64,000 nucleotides of DNA. Source: Streptomyces sp. NBC_00370. Lineage in GTDB: Bacteria > Actinomycetota > Actinomycetes > Streptomycetales > Streptomycetaceae. The position numbers and the translations under genes are program-made. The stretch is taken from positions 6,580,001 through 6,644,000 of the forward strand of contig NZ_CP107968.1 in assembly GCF_036084755.1 (NCBI RefSeq), read 5' to 3'. The notes beneath the pieces were generated by a model that did no database searches, was not told where the DNA came from, and worked only from the letters and a program-made list of their open reading frames with translations. Within the stretch, counting starts at the first letter, position 1. Each line of letters opens with the position of its first letter. This document shows positions 61,894 through 64,000 of the stretch, piece by piece.

Positions 61894-63126
61894 GTGAGCT
61901 CGGGAGGGCTGGAACTACCCCCCGGTGACGCAGGTCACGAGGGGGAGTCCGGCGACATCCCGCCCGGAGCGGTCTCCCTCGCGCAACCGATGGAGATCGG
62001 GGCGGAACTGGACTGGGGCGCGGAGGCCTGGACCGAGGTCCGGACGCGCGCGCAACGGGCCGGGCGCGCCTACATCTGGCTGAATCTCGTCGAACAGCGC
62101 CTGCGCGCCGTTGTGGCCGCCGTACTGCGCCCCATCTACGAACCGGTGCACGGCGAGGAGTGGGTCGTCGCCGCGGCGGGCCCCGCCGGGCAGGAGTGGG
62201 TCCAGCGGGCCGTCGCCGTCCGGGAGGTCTCCCGGCGCAAGGGCTATCTCCTCGACCCGGCCGACGACAACGTCCTGAGCTTCCTCACCCTCCCTCAGCT
62301 CCGGGAGCTGATGGTCCAGCACTGGCCGTGCTTCGAGCCGTACTTCGACGACCGCCGCGACGTGGAGCTGGCGCTCGACGAGCTGGAGGTCGCGCGCAAC
62401 GTCGTCTCGCGCAACCGCGCGCTCTCCGTGACCGTCCTCGCCCAGGCCGAGCGGGCGTCCGCCCGGCTGCTGGAGATCCTCGGCGGCGGCAGCGGGGTGC
62501 CGTCGGTCGACCGGCTGCCCGTCGACGCCGTGGAGGACCTGGTCGGTGACCGGTACGCGGACGTGGTCTCCGTCCATCCCGACCGGGTCAGGCTCCAGCG
62601 TCAGATCCCGGCGGAGGACCTGTTCGGCGGCGCGCGCCGGGTCGACGCCATCGGGATAGGCCTGAACCTTCTCGTGCAGAACTTCTCGGGCCGCCGGCTG
62701 ATCAGGCTGGCCGAATCGGGTTGCCGGATACGGCTGCTCTTCCTCAACCCGGCGAGCAGCGCGGTCAAACGGCGCGAGCGGGAGCTGGGTCTGAAGAAGG
62801 GTGAGCTGAGCCGGTCGGTGGAGATGAACATCCTTCATATGCGCCGGGTGCGCGCCAGTCTGCGCGACCCGGGCGCCTTCGAGATCCATGTCTTCGACGA
62901 GACCCCGCGCTTCACGGCCTATCTGGTCGACGGCGACGGCCCCGGCGGGCTCGCCGTCGTCCAGTCGTACCTGCGCAAGGCCCGTGGCATGGAGGCGCCC
63001 GTGCTGGTGCTGCGCGGCGGCCGGCGTGAGGTCGTACGGACGGACAAGGACACCGAGCACGGCCTCTTCCAGACGTACCGCGAGGAGTTCGAATCGATCT
63101 GGACGGACTCCCGGCCGGTCTCCTGA
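61894..63126 (+). CDS. SAV2148-type HEPN domain protein with PLD-like C-terminal domain
   Basis: 410 residues from the GTG at 61894 (AAGG 10 nt upstream, within a GGGAGGGAAGG run). After about 35 acidic, disordered residues, residues about 45-200 form the HEPN helical bundle. Its motif reads R168-N-V-V-S-R173-N, where HEPN RNases have R-N-x-x-x-H, so the catalytic His appears to be Arg. Residues about 235-405 resemble a phospholipase-D-like/DUF5919-type domain (GLNLLVQNFSGRRLIRLAESG, CRIRLLFLNPASSAVKRRE, FEIHVFDETPRFTAYLVD). It is followed by a DEDDh exonuclease gene in line, 90 bp away. Function unknown; an RNA-linked regulatory or stress role is inferred. Confidence 0.78.
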   Translation: MSSGGLELPPGDAGHEGESGDIPPGAVSLAQPMEIGAELDWGAEAWTEVRTRAQRAGRAYIWLNLVEQRLRAVVAAVLRPIYEPVHGEEWVVAAAGPAGQEWVQRAVAVREVSRRKGYLLDPADDNVLSFLTLPQLRELMVQHWPCFEPYFDDRRDVELALDELEVARNVVSRNRALSVTVLAQAERASARLLEILGGGSGVPSVDRLPVDAVEDLVGDRYADVVSVHPDRVRLQRQIPAEDLFGGARRVDAIGIGLNLLVQNFSGRRLIRLAESGCRIRLLFLNPASSAVKRRERELGLKKGELSRSVEMNILHMRRVRASLRDPGAFEIHVFDETPRFTAYLVDGDGPGGLAVVQSYLRKARGMEAPVLVLRGGRREVVRTDKDTEHGLFQTYREEFESIWTDSRPVS

Positions 63127-63216
63127 CCCGGTGTTGTCAGTGGCGCGTGGCAGGGTTGGCCATCAACGGGGAACGCAGCACCGCACCATGAGGCATGCAC
63201 GTCAGGGAGGTCCGGG

Positions 63217-63921
63217 ATGACTTGGCACGGGGAGCCGCTGGTCGGTTTCGATCTGGAGACGACCGGCACCGAGCCGCTGGAGGCGCGCATCGTGACGGCC
63301 GCCGTCGTCGAGGTGCGGGGCGGCGAGGTGATCAGCGAGCGGACGTGGCTGGCCGATCCGGGCATCAGCATTCCCGCCCAGGCGTCGGCGGTGCACGGCA
63401 TCAGCAGCGAGCGGGCCGCGGCGGAGGGGCGTCCGGCGGCGGAGGTGGCCGGCGAGATCGGTCAGCTCCTCGCCGGTTACTGGGCCCGCGGGGTGCCGGT
63501 CGTCGCGTACAACGCGTCGTTCGATCTGACCCTGCTCGCCGCCGAGTTGCGCCGGCACGGGCTGCCGCCGCTGGGCCCGGTCGGGCCGGTGATCGATCCG
63601 TACACGATCGACCGCGCCGTCGACCGCTACCGGCGCGGCAAGCGGACGCTGGAGGCGGTCTGCGGGGAGTACGGGGTGGTGCTGGACACCGCGCACGACG
63701 CCCGGTCCGACGCGCTGGCGGCCGTCCGGGTGGCGACGGCGATAGCGGGGCGGCACGGGGTGGTCGCCGCGCTCAGCACGGCCGAGCTGCACGAGCGTCA
63801 GATCGCCTGGTACGCGGAGTGGGCGAAGGACTTCCAGCAGTTCCTGCGCAAGAAGGGCAACGCGGACGCGGTGGTGGACGCGGACTGGCCGCTGCGCGAG
63901 CCGGTGCCGACCCGGCCCTGA
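63217..63921 (+). CDS. DEDDh-type 3'-5' exonuclease
   Basis: 234 residues from the ATG at 63217, behind GGGAGG. Domain of the DNA polymerase III epsilon/RNase T family: GFDLETTG (Exo I Asp/Glu), HGI after the first helix, VAYNASFDLTLL (Exo II Asp) and TAHDARSDALA (Exo III His/Asp). All four acidic residues and the His are present, so it should be active. A C-terminal helical tail (IAWYAEWAKDFQQFLRKKG) ends the protein. Whether DNA or RNA is the substrate is not shown. Its position after the HEPN gene suggests possible joint action. Confidence 0.9.
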   Translation: MTWHGEPLVGFDLETTGTEPLEARIVTAAVVEVRGGEVISERTWLADPGISIPAQASAVHGISSERAAAEGRPAAEVAGEIGQLLAGYWARGVPVVAYNASFDLTLLAAELRRHGLPPLGPVGPVIDPYTIDRAVDRYRRGKRTLEAVCGEYGVVLDTAHDARSDALAAVRVATAIAGRHGVVAALSTAELHERQIAWYAEWAKDFQQFLRKKGNADAVVDADWPLREPVPTRP

Positions 63922-63966
63922 ACCCGCGTCAGCCGCTCGTTCCCGTCCCGCCGTCCCGCCGTCCGG

Positions 63967-64000
63967 TCAGAACGGGTACCAGCGGACCTCGGGGTCGTCG
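63967..64000 (-). CDS. 3' end of a gene running in from the right edge
   Basis: On the minus strand, reading in from position 64000, the last codons are D-D-P-E-V-R-W-Y-P-F and then TGA at 63967-63969. Ten residues are too few to identify a family. The frame and GC bias fit a real C-terminus convergent with the exonuclease gene. Confidence 0.4.
   Translation of the reverse strand, partial: DDPEVRWYPF

Overview
The window is chromosomal DNA from a Streptomyces or close relative. The evidence is very high G+C with strong third-position bias, frequent GTG starts behind AGGAGG-type ribosome sites, and characteristic families (DasR/ROK-type sugar loci, DUF3000, SAV2148-type HEPN, GAP1-related proteins, TreY/TreZ/GlgX). 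From the N-acetylglucosamine transporter through the DUF692 gene, the order matches what I recall of the Streptomyces coelicolor SCO6005-SCO6045 neighbourhood. That comparison is from memory, not a search. No tRNA, rRNA, CRISPR array, integrase or transposase gene is visible, and most of the window is core chromosome.

Layout. 1-12.3 kb is a sugar-acquisition block: a secreted GH92 mannosidase (cut by the window's left edge), the ngcEFG transporter, a ROK regulator (rok7B7-like) and the xylFGH xylose transporter. Both transporter operons have a strong hairpin immediately after the binding-protein gene. 12.6-17.8 kb holds dxs, an APC amino-acid permease, a NYN/PIN-like small protein and a predicted beta-propeller protein. 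17.9-23.9 kb is a two-gene fatty-acid oxidation operon (thiolase and multifunctional enzyme), a gene-poor 0.6-kb gap with odd repeats, an RNase D-like exonuclease and a LuxR-type regulator. 24-30.6 kb carries haem genes (hemE, then hemG-hemQ) with DUF3000, a CoA-disulfide-reductase-like flavoprotein and a DUF4349 lipoprotein between them. 30.6-38.1 kb contains a secreted tripeptidyl-aminopeptidase-like hydrolase, a DUF692 (MNIO) protein with a DUF4142 neighbour, a PTH2-type hydrolase, an AIM24 protein, a two-gene ABC exporter and a tiny zinc-ribbon protein. 38.1-45.2 kb holds a polysaccharide deacetylase lipoprotein, a PPK2 kinase, an OsmC peroxidase, ZapE, a RibD-like reductase, a small USP-like protein, murC and msrB. 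45.2-50.8 kb has a large GAP1-related protein, a P-loop kinase, an unknown 319-residue protein and an M24 aminopeptidase. 50.8-61.5 kb is a storage-carbon region: treZ, treY and glgX, interspersed with an FHA protein, a dihydrolipoyl dehydrogenase, a LysR regulator, a small treY-coupled protein and a GNAT. 61.9-63.9 kb has a HEPN/PLD-like protein next to a DEDDh exonuclease.

How the genes work together. The left block imports and senses amino-sugars and pentoses. NgcEFG has no ATPase of its own, so it presumably relies on the shared ATPase MsiK encoded elsewhere, whereas XylFGH carries its own. HemE, HemG and HemQ fit the coproporphyrin-dependent haem route of Gram-positive bacteria. TreY and TreZ turn alpha-1,4-glucan ends into trehalose, and GlgX debranches glycogen to feed them.

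The best candidates for something little described are the HEPN/PLD-like gene, whose HEPN motif has Arg where His is expected, beside an exonuclease; the DUF692 protein with an extra C-terminal domain beside a DUF4142 protein; the orphan GAP1-related protein; and the gene-free 21.3-21.85 kb gap with inverted terminal-like repeats.
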